Below, piece after piece: positions 10,506 through 21,290 of a DNA stretch of 64,000 nt. Below the pieces are notes generated by a model. That model worked only from the letters and a program-made list of their open reading frames with translations, ran no database searches and had not been told where the DNA came from. The position numbers and the translations under genes are program-made. This DNA comes from Linanthus parryae (Eukaryota > Streptophyta > Magnoliopsida > Ericales > Polemoniaceae). The number at the start of each line of letters is the position of its first letter. Position 1 is the stretch's first letter. Location: NCBI GenBank assembly GCA_023055425.1, contig JALGPY010000074.1, positions 124,001 through 188,000 of the forward strand. Reading direction: 5' to 3'.

Positions 10506-11123
10506 AGCAGACAGAGGACAACGACAGCAATTGAACACCAGATGGGACGACCGAGAAGATGACGACGGCGATGGGGCGACGGAGCAACGGAGTGGGCGAC
10601 GGAGTAACCTCTGGGTTTCATCTTTACTAGTTATAAATTGTGTTCATGACAGAGAGAAAGGCTTGAATTTGGTGGAAGCAAATTTCTACCCGTAGAGAGA
10701 GAGAAAGGCAGAGATAAGATAAGATAGAAAGAGAGGAGAGTAAAGAAAATGAACGGCTGAAAGTTTGTGAAACTTTGGGTAGTTGGGTAGGTATGTAGAT
10801 GGGTGGAGTTGAAACACTTAGTTTCATTTTTTTAAATGCGAAAACACTTATCAGTAGTTTCCTTTGTTTGGAAAAAAATAAAGTTTCACTAAATCAAATT
10901 AAATGTTATTGTTTTCTAAAAAAAATTAAATGTTGTTGAAATAAAAATAGATATATGATAAAAATAATAAATATATATTATGTTTACTATTGTTTGTATA
11001 AAATAATAAATATATATTATTAAATAAACGTGCGATTGAACCGGTCCGACCACCGGTCCGACCGGTCCGACCATGAACCGGTGCCTCACCGGTTCGATGG
11101 TCGGTCCGGTTTTTAAAACTTTG
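10184..11123 (+). mobile_element. Non-autonomous hAT-type element inside the LINE
   Basis: The 940-bp element has terminal inverted repeats CATAGTTTTGAAAACCGG and, from the right end reversed, CAAAGTTTTAAAAACCGG. It is flanked by an exact 8-bp duplication, GTTCGGAG, at 10176-10183 and 11124-11131. Eight-base duplications and this TIR length are the hAT signature. Subterminal regions are dense in ACCGG/CCGGT motifs on both sides (10190-10340 and 11035-11115). There is no transposase; the interior holds a GA tract, GC-rich sequence and AT-rich DNA. Removing the element and one duplication restores continuity of the LINE RT region, which shows it inserted after the LINE. ORFs inside are composition artefacts. 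Confidence 0.9.
10473..10504 (+). repeat. (AG)16 microsatellite
   Basis: Sixteen AG units within the hAT-type element, followed by CAGCAGACAGAGG. It generates Ser-Leu repeats in translation of the minus strand, which are not protein evidence. Confidence 0.95.
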
Positions 11124-11131
11124 GTTCGGAG

Positions 11132-13029
11132 GACAAACAGGCTCTCGGGCAGCTTTGCAGCGTCCAACTGGTAGAGGAACATGATAGCTATTTGGGATTA
11201 CCTACTTCGGTAGGTAGAATGAGAGCCACCACTTTCTCTTTTCTCCCAGAAAGAGTACTCAAGAAATTGAAGGGTTGGAAGGGCAAGGAACTTTCAGTGG
11301 CGGGTAAAGAGGTAATGATCAAAGCAGTTATTCAGGCCATTCCTAATTACTCTATGGGGTGCTTTCTGTTACCAAAGAAGAATTGTTAGGACCTTGAGAG
11401 ATTAGTCAGACATTTTTGGTGGGGGAGATGATAGCACGAGGAAAATTCACTGGGTAGCCTGGGATATTTTGAAGAAAGCAAAGGAAAACAGGCGGCATTG
11501 GATTTCGTGACATCCGGAATTTTAATATTGCGCTCCTTGCTAAACACACGTGGAGGTTGTTAAGAAATCCCGATAGTCTTATGGGACGAGTACTCAAACA
11601 CAAGTACTTTCGTTCCAAATCTATACTTGAAGTGGAGCTTAAACCTACATCACAATGGTCTTATGCTTTCCGAAGCATTATGGCAGGGCGCGATCTTGTG
11701 AAAGATGGCATTTTTTGGAGGCTTAGGAATGGCGGACAGATTCGGCCATTTAAAGACAGGTGGCTACCGCGGTATAGCTCTTTTCGAACAATTTCAGTAT
11801 GCCCCCATGGGTCGGAAGAGGCGAGAGCTAGCCATTTCATAAACATTAAAAATGGGACGTGGAACGAGGACCTCCTCAACCAATGCTTTGTCCCATCTGA
11901 TACTGAAATAATCCGCTCCATTCCCATCCAAATTGAGGCAGAGGATGAATACTCATGGCTGCATTCAGAAGACGGGAACTATACGGTAGCGACCGGCTAT
12001 AAAACACAACACGCAAAATCGACGGGAAACCCCTCTTCGTCGTCGGGAGATGTGAATGGGAGGTGGTTAAAGAAGCTGGGGAGTTTAAAATTGGCAAAGA
12101 AACTTATTTATCCAGTTTGGCGACTATGGCACGGCTCCCTTGTTGTTGCTTCAAACCTGTCTCGTCGAGGCGTGCAAACCCAGTCAAATTGTCCTCTCTG
12201 TGGCAGTTCGGGTGAGAATGAAGACCATTGCTTTGTTTTTTGTGACTTTACGAGGAGGGTCTAGGTTGAAACTTTCGTTAACGGGTTTAATATCCCGCGC
12301 GTTGGACGTATTATAGACTGGGTTTTTGAGTTCTTCAGGACACAATCAAGACAAATGTGCAAAAATTTTACGGCGTTAATTTGGGCAATCTGGAGGTTCA
12401 GAAATGACAAACTTTTTAATGCAGTGAACCGAACACCATCACAGGTAGCGCGTTTCGGACACGACTACGTGAACTGGTTCAGAAAAGCAACAATATGTGG
12501 TCTTTCGTCTGATGGAAGTCCTCGGCTAGCAGAAGAAGGAAAATGGAAGCCACCAAAATCAGGTTTTGCAAAAATTAACGCAAATGCAGCGTGGCTAGAG
12601 GAAGGCATCGCAACAGGTCTCGTACTTTGTGTTTGTGATGACACGGGTAGGTTCAAAGCTGGTAGACTCTGTACGGTTCGCGGAAAAATGTCTGCTTTGG
12701 TGGCTGAAGTGGCGGCGATAGAGGAGGGGCTAAAACTGGCAGCGGAGTTGCATCTCTCTGCAATAATCATAGAATCGGACAGTCTGAACGCGGTGAAATT
12801 TCTTAAAGAAGGTATAGCCGGCAGAATTACGGCGGCGAACTCACTCTCGGATCTAAAAGCAACTTTACAAGCTTGTGAAAGAAGGGCATGAAATTTTAGT
12901 AATGTGGAGCACTCTTTTATCGCACGGGACGGAAATCAGCTGGCACACTCCTTCGACAAGAAAGACTTACACGAAGATGATATGTCGTTTTATTCTATTG
13001 TTCCTGACAAACGATGTATTTCAGTCTGA
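11132..13029 (+). pseudogene. LINE ORF2 part 2: RT thumb, RVT zinc-binding, RNase H
   Basis: Continues the LINE ORF2 after the hAT insertion. Recognisable pieces are the thumb region (FLPERVLKKLKGWKGKELS, AIPNYSMGCFLLP), then a stop at 11387. Next come the RVT linker (WSYAFRSIMAGRDLVKDG, RNGGQIRPFKDRWLP) and a zinc-binding block CPLCGSSGENEDHCFVFC near 12190-12240. RNase H begins near 12540 (WKPPKSGFAKINANAAW). Its E (VAEVAAIEEGLKLA) and second D (IIESDSLNAVKFL) are present, but the first catalytic Asp of the family (INVDAA) reads Asn here (INANAA). The last block SIVPDKRCISV ends near 13027. Several stops and frame changes make it inactive. Confidence 0.8.
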
Positions 13030-13354
13030 TCTTTTGGGAATGACTACCCAAACGTAATAATATATTTGTCCCTAAAAAAAAATCCTTTATTTATTTACTT
13101 TTGGAGTGTAAAAGATTATTTGTTGAGTATATAAGCCCGTTTTAATGACTTTTTTCTAAAAAGGAATGATGAAATTTTACCAGAATTACTTTTCCCAGAC
13201 TAAAAAGTTTTTTTTGCAAAACTCGGTGTTCCCTAGTTTCTCTGAACTCTCGTAAAAATTTAGATACAAATGTGATAACCCTAAAAAAATATGCAAATTA
13301 AATAATTTTATTATCTTTTATTAACTAGCCACATAAACTATTGAAACGCATTCT

Positions 13355-13502
<148 letters not shown>

Positions 13503-14242
13503 GGAATCTATCTATATCTTAAAAAGATGTACTGTATATCGTATTTGTATGTTGCATTTTTTTCCTTTGGAGAAATAGAATAGAGATTGGGGTACTATTA
13601 AGTTCAGATGTAATAAATGCGGTCACTATGAAACGAAGAATGATTTTTATGAAGTTGTTCTTTTATATTATTGGAGATTATATCAAATTTTACACCAAAT
13701 TCTATATTTGGTAGAAAAAAAGGTTTGACCTCACACAGTTGACTCCCAAAAACACCATTTCACCATGTTTGGTGGAAAAATACTAATAGCATTTTTGGTC
13801 TCCTACAAATTCCACTATTTTTTACGTCAAATAGTTATCTCACCATTTCATCAAATTTGGAGAATGTCGTTTTTGGCCTCCCACAACAAATCATTAAATT
13901 TATCACCAAATCATGAATTTCACTACTATCAACATAAAAAATTATTTTATTACCAAAATAATATTACGGGAAAATACAAAATGATTACATTGTAAAATAT
14001 TGTTCATATGCTAAGAATATTACAAGCAATTTTTTTTTCCAGAACTTGTTAGACAAGACGCGTAAGAATCAATATCAAGAAGATTTGTCCAGCTTTTCTG
14101 CTTGTTGAATGAAGATTGAACTTATTTTTATCAAAGTTTGAATCTCTTACGAACATGTAAGAACGAAAATTATATTTTTCATCATATCATATGTATTAAA
14201 TAAAACTTTGTTATCGTACCTTTATTTGGTAGATCTCCCTCG
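13503..14242. other. AT-rich non-coding DNA, MITE-like remnants
   Basis: No gene. The part about 13680-13960 repeats short themes such as CACCAAATTCTATATTTGG, CACCATTT and GGCCTCCCACAA. It resembles, in opposite sense, 15990-16165 (CCAAATATAGAATTTGGTG). The two may be remnants of one element family or of one element split by the LTR element at 14248-15797. I could not define terminal repeats or duplications. Confidence 0.4.
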
Positions 14243-14247
14243 TCCGG

Positions 14248-14590
14248 TGATACACGAATGTAATTGGTTGTTAGAGCTTACCTAACGTGATAGTAATTAT
14301 AGACACTATCAAGTCTCCACACGAACACGAAAATAAAACACGACACTTTTAGTTCTTTTGATGGATGAATAATACGAACGATTACTACTGTTTAAATAGA
14401 AAAACATCAACCCTAACTAGACGATTTATCATAACGGGCCCGGCCTGATCCTACTAACTAATGAAATAAACAACTAATTAAACAAATGAAATAAATAAAC
14501 TAACTACTAACAATAATTAATTAAATAAATAACGACACTAATTAATGATAGTAACATGAGTGACCTGTACGATACGGTTTACCCGTATCA
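14248..14590 (-). repeat. 3' LTR of the small element
   Basis: Direct repeat partner of 15455-15797. Shared blocks include CCTAACGTGATAGTAATT, CACTATCAAGTCTCCACACG and CATCAACCCTAACTAGA. Ends are TGATACACG (window sense) and CCGTATCA. Confidence 0.9.
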
Positions 14591-15138
14591 ACTCCCAAGG
14601 GTTTTAAATACACATTGTCCTCAAGGCGGATGCCAAAATTAGGTGGCTGACCTATACTACTAGTTGGGTAGGTTGAATTGAAATCGGGATCAAATTGGTG
14701 GGATGAACCAGGCCCACTTTGAGTAGAGAAAAAACAACACAGTGTATTTAGAATAAAAATTAGTCGGTTGTGAAGGGAGTCCAAAAGAACCAACTGAATT
14801 AAATGAACTCAGCCCATAATTGGGTGGCCCAATTGCATCAAGTGGCCCATGTGGTTGATGAACACCAACCAAGGATACTGCTCGGCCACGAACGACGACG
14901 AACGGTGTTCCTGCTGGTGATGGGTCGGCGTTTGGAGTCCCGAATTGAAGGGTGGCGGCTACGCCAGAGGCAATTGTAGAAGCCAGTTACTGAACTGGGA
15001 TGTGGAGTGGCATCTTGTTGGTTTTTGGTGAAGTCAGAGTGTTTATTGGGCCGCCAGAAATCAGTGACGTGAGAGGCAATTGGTGGTCCGATCAGGATAT
15101 GGGTCTTGCCAGTGGTAGCTGGTCGTCACCAACTGTGA

Positions 15139-15408
15139 TCAGGGGATGGAGCCGCCGTGAAAGCCACCTGCTTGGTGGGCAGAGGCGGAGGTTGGGGCGT
15201 CAGCTCGTGAAGCTTTGAGCTGCTGAACCCGGACTTGGAGGGCTTCCAACGTTGTTTGAAGGTTGGTTTCGCCGTTCTCCAAGGCTGCTAGCCTGGTGTC
15301 GACGGCCGCAAACCGTATTTCCATGTTCTGAATTGATGTTTGCAAACCCTGGACCGTTGTTGTCAGGTCTGCGATTGTGGCGAGGATGAGTGCAAGGTCG
15401 TCGGACAT
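15139..15408 (-). pseudogene. gag N-terminal remnant
   Basis: The minus strand from 15408 encodes about 89 residues beginning MSDDLALILATIADLTTTVQ. The rest is rich in Leu, Gln and Ala (TRLAALENGETNLQTTLEAL) and would form a coiled coil. This is the usual N-terminus of gypsy-type gag proteins, which form the particle shell. It starts shortly after the 5' LTR, the expected place. The frame then ends without the capsid or zinc-knuckle regions, so only the N-terminal segment was kept by the internal deletion. Confidence 0.6.
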
Positions 15409-15454
15409 TGTGTTTCACCAGTTGACGATGGTGAAGGTCAATGCAAGCACTAGT

Positions 15455-15797
15455 TGATACACGAATGTATCGGGTTGTTAGCGTTTACCTAACGTGATAG
15501 TAATTCTAGACACTATCAAGTCTCCACACGAACACGAAAATAAAACACAATACTTATCATTCTTTTGATTGATGAATAATACGAACGATTACAACTGTTT
15601 AAATAGAAAACATCAACCCTAACTAGAGGATTTGACTTAACGGGCCCGACCCGATCCTTACTAACTTAAAAAATAAACCAATAATTAAACAAATGAAAGA
15701 AATAAACTAACTACTAACAATAAGTAATTAAATAAATAACGACACTAATTAACGATGGTAATATGAGTGACCCGTACGACACTGTTGACCCGTATAA
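15455..15797 (-). repeat. 5' LTR of the small element
   Basis: Direct repeat partner of 14248-14590. The terminal CA of the LTR at the right-hand end reads AA in window sense, a point change since insertion. A convincing primer-binding site next to this LTR was not found. Confidence 0.85.
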
Positions 15798-15802
15798 TCC
15801 GG

Positions 15803-16760
15803 TAGAGCGTGCTGATAACGTGTTGTAAACTTAAGAATTAAGAAGAGACGAGGAACAAAGAGAGACAAAGTATCGTAGAGAGAATTGTATTAATGTATAT
15901 CATAATAGAGTCGAGGAACGAAGAGAATTGTACTAATGTATATCATATTCTCCACTAATACACCCTTTATATAGGATATGATTTGAGGTTACTGTGGGAG
16001 CACTTCACCATTTCACAAAAGCTAAACCAAATATAGAATTTGGTGATTTGGTATTTTTCTGGACAACGACTGTGGGAGGCTTACAAAAAAATCGCCATTT
16101 TTTTTATGATTTGGTGATTTGTCGTGGGATGCCAAAAACACCAAATTTTACCATCAAATATAGGATTTAGTGCATTGTCGAAGATGCTCTTATAAGAAGA
16201 TAGAATGTACTACCTCTGTTTCCTATGGTTTAGCTGAGAGAAAATGGGTATAGGTTTTAATAAACTTGTCGAAGATGCTCTTATAAGAAGATAGAATGTA
16301 CTACCTCTGTTTCTCTACATATTATAGAACCAACAACACCAAAACCAGAAGCTCCGATCAAAACCCAGATATGGGTTCCCTCAAACCCCATCTTCTTCCT
16401 TCCTCCTTTCTCCTTCGTCTGCTTCTATTCCACCGCGCCAACACCGCCTCATCACAACCATCATCCGACCGGAAATCGACGAACCCTCGATCACACGAAC
16501 TGGGAACCAGTCCGATTCCCGCTCGGACCTCACCTCCACTGTCGATTTAAACCCGCCAACTGAACCAAGAAGCCTCACAAACACTCGCCAGCTCCCTCGC
16601 ACATCTTTGATTTCGCCGAGCAAACCAAAACACCAATCGACGCCACCAGAGCCGGTGGTTTCCCAGCCCGTCCTCCACGTCTCTACCCGTCGATTTGTTC
16701 AAAACATATGCAATCATGGTCTTGATTTGAAGTAGAAAAATCTCCAAGAAAGAAAAGCAA
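15803..16760. other. Repeat-derived DNA with duplicated segments and CT-rich leader
   Basis: The block starting GTAGAGCGTGCTGATAACG contains a short duplication (GAATTGTATTAATGTATATCAT near 15885 and GAATTGTACTAATGTATATCAT near 15924). From about 16370 to 16690 the sequence is rich in C and T with triplets such as CCACCG, giving unconvincing frames on both strands. It looks like the leader of a mobile element, as seen inside the LTRs at 921-1082 and 60750-61440. No conserved protein was found. Confidence 0.4.
16175..16313 (+). repeat. 48-bp direct repeat, 91-bp spacing
   Basis: The segment starting TTGTCGAAGATGCTC and ending CCTCTGTTTC occurs at 16175-16222 and again at 16266-16313, apparently identical. 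The intervening 43 bp is unrelated. Slippage or a local duplication would explain it. Confidence 0.85.
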
Positions 16761-17208
16761 CACGAGAGAATACTTGAATTGACGAACTCAACTAGATCTT
16801 TCTATGAAGGTCATATGCGTGGGGGAGAAATTTTTCTTTCCCTGGTCCCTCTTTCTCTCTCTACGAATTGATATAACATATGTATAAAAAGAAATGGGAG
16901 GGGATTTATTTGGGTGAGTAAAATTGTGAAGGATAGTTTAGACTTTTAACATCAAAATAATACTAAAATAAAAAAGTATGCTGAAAGAGAAGAAACTTTT
17001 CTTTTAGGAAATTAGGTTGAAAGAGAAAAAACAGGGGTAGTAATATGTTTGTAATTGTAAGAAGTTATAGTGTGCAACAATTGTAAACAAACAATAGTGA
17101 AATCGTGCAATAAGAACAAGGGCATAGACTACAGAGAATGATACCTAAAAAACATACAAAGGATCCGGATGAATAAATAAATATCAGAAACTTTTCGCTT
17201 CTTCACAG

Positions 17209-17929
17209 GGATGTGTTAATGGAGTATCCGGAAAAGGTGATGCAAGTCGGTTGTTGCCTGTTCGAGTTGTTATCGGAGGGTCTTGGACTTAAACCGGCCC
17301 ACCTCAAAGAGATGGGATGTGCTGATGGGCTACGTGTTCTAGGTCACTACTACCCACCATGCCCACAACCAGAGCTAACCTTAGGCGCCAGCAAGCATGC
17401 CGATCACGGCTTCATCACAGTGCTTCTGCAAGATCACACAGGGGGACTCCAAGTTCTTCGCCGCAACCAGTGAGTTGATTTGCCTCCTACCCATGGTGCA
17501 CTTGTCGTTAACGTTGGAGACCTTCTTCAGGTAATTTAAAAAAAAAGGTTTTTTACAATCTGCATGTTTCATTTTGAATAAAATACTTATTTTTTTTCTT
17601 TTTTTAGAAGAATAAAATACTTCTTAATATGTTGATTATAATAGGGGATTAATTTGATAAAATTTGATTTGTAGCTTATAACTGATGACAAGTTCAAGAG
17701 CATTGAGCACCGCGTTCTAGCAAATAGCAGCACGAGTCCAAGAGTGCCAGTTGCTTGTTTTTTCAGCACAAGTTTGTCGCCCACCTCTACTGTGTTTGGA
17801 CCTATCAAAGAGCTGCTTTCGGAAGAGAATCCACCAAAGTACAGAGAAACGACCGTGAGAGAATTCGGGACCTACGTCCTTGGCAAAGGACTGGATGGAG
17901 TTTCTGCCCTTCTTCATTTCAGGCTCTGA
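17209..17929 (+). pseudogene. 2-oxoglutarate/Fe(II) dioxygenase, 3' exons only
   Basis: Two exons resemble plant ACC-oxidase-homolog/hydroxylase-type dioxygenases, soluble enzymes that use iron, 2-oxoglutarate and oxygen. Exon 17209-17530 follows a normal acceptor (TTCTTCACAG) and reads DVLMEYPEKVMQVG, LGLKPAHLKEMG, LGHYYPPCPQPELT, then SKHADHGFITVLLQDH with the iron-binding H and D. The intron 17531-17674 is GT...AG. The last exon reads IEHRVLAN (second iron His) and ends in a natural stop at 17927-17929. Lesions are TGA at 17471-17473, where the family has Trp before VD, and PRVPV where the 2-oxoglutarate-binding RxS motif is expected. The first exon is missing; upstream is repeat DNA. Unlikely to be functional. 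Confidence 0.85.
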
Positions 17930-18227
17930 ATTCGCTCACTCTTTCTTTCTTTCTATTTTCTTGTAATGCAATGTATAACTACCAAATAAGAACCTCCCTC
18001 TTTAGTTGCTGGTAAAAAATTCTTGGACTAGAACTGTATCCTTTTCCTTTCTGTTGGAAAACAGCAATTTGGGGTCGACTTTGGACCCCGTTTATCTAAA
18101 ATCGGGTTGACGGTTTGCGAACCTGAAAGTGGGAGATAATCTTACCACTTTGAACGGTTCAAAATGTGTTCGGATTAATGAAAATTTGAAGCGGTAAAGT
18201 AGGCTCTTGCAATGTAGAAAACACAAA

Positions 18228-18645
18228 GGCTCTGTTTGGTTAGTGGTAAACATTTTTATTTTGATGTTTCGGTGCTGTTTGGTTGGAGGTAAAATATTTT
18301 CCTGTAAAATGTTTTCACTCATATGATGTAAAAGGATTTACACATTTTAAATCCGTAAGCCATTTTCAGGAGAGTGAAGGAGCACAACAACAACTCATAC
18401 CAACAACTCCACCACCAATAACCACCACTTCCACCTACTTCCACCACGACCCATCACCGCCACCCATTACTGCCACTTCCACGACCCATCACCGCCACCC
18501 ATTACTGCCACTTCCACGACCCACTATTTTGGCAATTGTCAACCAAACACGGGAAAATATTTGCAGAGAAAACTTCTCCACACAAAATATTTTACGCGTA
18601 GAATATTTCCCTTGAAAAACATTCTACTGCAAACCAAACAGTGCC
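18228..18645 (+). mobile_element. MITE-like element with GGCNCTGTTTGGTT ends
   Basis: The left end GGCTCTGTTTGGTT and the right end AACCAAACAGTGCC are inverted copies with one mismatch. Inner parts also pair (GTAAAATATTTTCC near 18291 with GGAAAATATTTGC near 18551). The size, 418 bp, and lack of coding sequence fit a miniature DNA transposon. AAA is present on both sides but no longer duplication is clear, so the superfamily is uncertain. Confidence 0.7.
18446..18515 (+). repeat. 35-bp tandem duplication inside the MITE
   Basis: Unit beginning ACGACCCATCACCGCC is present at 18446-18480 and 18481-18515, apparently identical, with the start of a third copy (ACGACCCA). It lies in the C-rich loop of the element. 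Confidence 0.9.
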
Positions 18646-19497
18646 AAAGTGTACCACATTCGCATTTAAAATAAGTTAAGATTGTTTAAGTATTCTAAGT
18701 TTGGAACTAAATGGTAAGACCTTTGAGAGTAGCAATTTTGTTTCGAGGAGAGGACCTAGCCAAATTCTGCCACACACGCGTGCCGCCACTGGCCGACCCG
18801 AGTTAGGTCGGGGCATGGGTGTAGGTTGGGTTGGCTGCAAAGTTAAGCCCATTCTTAACTTGTGGGCCTACACCGTTTCAACGGATGTATGTGTTGTTAC
18901 AAATAGCATACTTCCTTGTTTCGTTTTACTCACTTCCACAATTCTTAACTCCGAACATGCTTGCTTCCATTCTTCTTTTTTCGAGACAGTTTTTCGTAGC
19001 ACTGTGGTTCGTAGGGTTCATGGAGTGTACTGAAAAACTGCACGGTTGAGGAGGCAACTATCCTAGGAGGCGTTAGCTCCGAAACTTGCAGTACTGTGGC
19101 GGAAAAGAAGCATTAAGGACATCGAGTCAATGCTCGAGATCGTTTCCGACATCATAAGTAGATTTTCAGTACTCGGTAAGTATTTCATTTTTTTGTTTTC
19201 GATTTTCAGTTTATACGCGTTTCTCTTCTTCTTCTTCCCCATAAACCGGTCCAGTTTCGATTCTTATCCAACAATCTTAAGGCTTACTTTGTGTCCGAAG
19301 TGGTTTTACCGATTTCACTACTACTTTATTTTAAATAAAAAAAAATCGTCTTAGAGTTTTTTAAGGTACTCACATATTACTGTATTAAAGAGTTTATATA
19401 GCAATTATCAATACAGTTTGCTAATATTACCAATTGTTTTCATTGCGTTGCAGTTTATGGTTTGATTTTGTTACTAAATTTTCTTTGCAAATTTCAG
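18646..19497. other. Non-coding, probable copia leader at its right end
   Basis: No recognised gene. The last part, about 19130-19497, is T-rich and leads into the copia gag at 19500, so it may be the untranslated leader of that element. No LTR was identified on this side. Short frames at 18701-19049 show no conserved domain. Confidence 0.35.
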
Positions 19498-21290
19498 CAA
19501 TGACAGAAACTCGAAGTACTAGTCAGTCTACCCCTACAAATAACCCGACTGTAATGCCAATCAATTTCTATGGAGAGAAACCCGATTGGTTTAATGGGAA
19601 GGACTTCAATAGATGATAGCAGAAGATTATGTTCTACTTGACGAACTTAAACTTGGCAACGTTTCTTCGGGAAGATGCTCCAGCATTGCCTGAAAATGCA
19701 GATAATCAAACTTTAGGGGTGGTAGATGCATGGAAGCATTCTGATTTTTTGGCTAAAAATTATGTACTTAACGATTTGGACAATACTTCGTGTAGCATTT
19801 ATAGTATGGCCAAAACCGCTACCAAATCATGGGTATAGTTAGAAAAAAATATAATACCGAAGACGAAGGAGCCAAGAAATTTGTGGTTGCTAAATTTTTG
19901 AAATTCAACATGGATGATTCAAAGATTGTAATAAGTCCGGTCAAGAATTGCAGGTGATTCTTCACGACATACACGTCGAGGGTATGAATCTCAGCGAGTC
20001 ATATCAGGTTGCGTGTATGATTGAGAAGTTGCCTCCTTCTTCGAAGGAGTTCAAGAACTATATCAAGCATAATAAAATGAAAACAAAACGAAGAACTCAT
20101 CGTTCGGATGAGGATTGAGGAAGATAATCGCAACTCAACAAGTTAGGAATAAGGCAATCCAAAGCCAATGTCGCAGAGCATGTTTCCAAAAAGAACAAAA
20201 GGAAGGCTAGCGACAAGGAGACCACCGATGCGGAGAAGAAGGACTTGAAGGTAAATTGCTATAATTTTGAAAAATATCGAAGAGAGCGCAAAAGGAAACA
20301 GAAGAATCCAAAGAATAAATTTGAGGCAAACATTGTTGAAGTCAACGAATATGATGGTATCTATCTTTTCGTGGTTGTGTTGGAGGGAACATGATTGGGA
20401 GAAATCTAAGGGAGTGGTGGGTCGACACCGGCGCCACCTGTCACATATACACGGAACAATCCATGTTTACCAACTATGAACCGGTGTATAACGGAGAGCA
20501 ACTCTACATGTGAATCTCTTCATCCTCCACTGTTGAATGCAAATGAACAGTCACCCTCAAAATGACTTCGTAAAAAATGCTCATGCCTAACGATGTACTT
20601 GGTGTCAAGATCTGTATTAGTCAAAAAAAGATTCAAACTTGTTTCCAGATCAGAGAAATTGTACTAGTTAAGAGTAGAATGTGTGTGGGCAATTACCTTA
20701 GTGATGGGATGTTCAAACTCAATGTAATAACATGCCTACTGAGGCTATAAATAAAGATGTTGCTTCTATTTACTAAATTATGGCACAATAGGCTAGGTCG
20801 CATCAACTACAGATTCATTCCCAAGTTAATTTCTATGGAGCACTTCCAATCGCAACTATAGATAAGTCTTAAAAATGTGAGACATGCATTGAAGAAAGAT
20901 CAACTAAGAAATTAGAAATAAAATAACTACACCTCTTGAATCAATCCGTACGGATATTTGTGATTTGAAGTTTCTTCAAATAAGAGTTGGGTAAAGTACT
21001 TCATCACTTTTATAGATGATTGTACAAGATATTGCTATGTCTACCTTCTATGAACTAAAGACGAAGAAGTTGATATGTTCAAACGTTATAAAACTGAAGT
21101 GGAAAATCAATTGGGAAAAATTAAAATGGTGTGTATCGATAGATGTTGAGAATATGAATCACCATTTAAAGACATATGTCTAGAAAGTGGGATTATCCAT
21201 CAAACTATGGTACCCTACTCGCCTGAACAAAATGGTGTAGCGAGAGGAAGTATTGACCATTCAAACCTATTAAGAACTGCATAATCTTAT
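19498..21290 (+). pseudogene. Decayed Ty1/copia gag-protease-integrase
   Basis: From ATG at 19500 the frame reads a copia gag: VMPINFYGEKPDWFNGKDF, stops, then MFYLTNLNLATFLREDAP and AWKHSDFLAKNYVLND. Across further frame changes one sees LQVILHDIHVEGMNLSES and IEKLPPSSKEFKNYIKH. Near 20420 comes the protease motif region WWVDTGATCH, and near 20870 the integrase approach (KCETCIEERSTKK, then SIRTDICDLKFLQ). Integrase-like WYPTRLNKM ends about 21245. Every domain carries stops or shifts and RT/RNase H are absent. It ends where an opposite-strand copia begins. Family assignment is from motif order; it is dead. Confidence 0.75.

Larger units (their letters stand above)
7416..13081 (+). mobile_element. 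L1-type LINE, nearly full length, inactive
   Basis: Order of parts: 5' leader, ORF1 with DUF4283 and zinc knuckle, end of the endonuclease domain, reverse transcriptase, RVT zinc-binding region, RNase H, short 3' UTR and an A tract at about 13074-13081. This is the plant L1-clade layout, including the acquired RNase H. ATCCTTTA occurs just before the leader (7408-7415) and directly after the A tract (13082-13089), a plausible target duplication that sets the element ends. The coding parts carry stops, frameshifts and an internal deletion, and a 940-bp hAT-type element splits the RT at 10184. Target-primed insertion is the known mode for this clade. Confidence 0.85.
14248..15797 (-). mobile_element. 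Complete small LTR retrotransposon, internally deleted
   Basis: Two direct LTRs of about 343 bp (14248-14590 and 15455-15797) enclose 864 bp. TCCGG occurs at 14243-14247 and 15798-15802, an exact 5-bp target duplication. Read on the minus strand, LTRs begin TGATACGGGT and end GTGTATCA; the 5' LTR ends TTATAC... with one change at its terminal base pair. The interior keeps only a gag N-terminus (15139-15408) and, just before the 3' LTR, the tail of a gypsy polyprotein (GIRLEDNVYLKPLGV, 14591 upward). Protease, RT, RNase H and integrase are missing. The LTRs differ at many sites, so the insertion is not recent. It would depend on another element for mobility. Confidence 0.9.

Noticed and set aside
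15000..15218. Plus-strand 72-residue frame (MWSGILLVFGEVRVF)
   Set aside because: It lies opposite the minus-strand interior of the small LTR element and partly overlaps the gag remnant; no domain.
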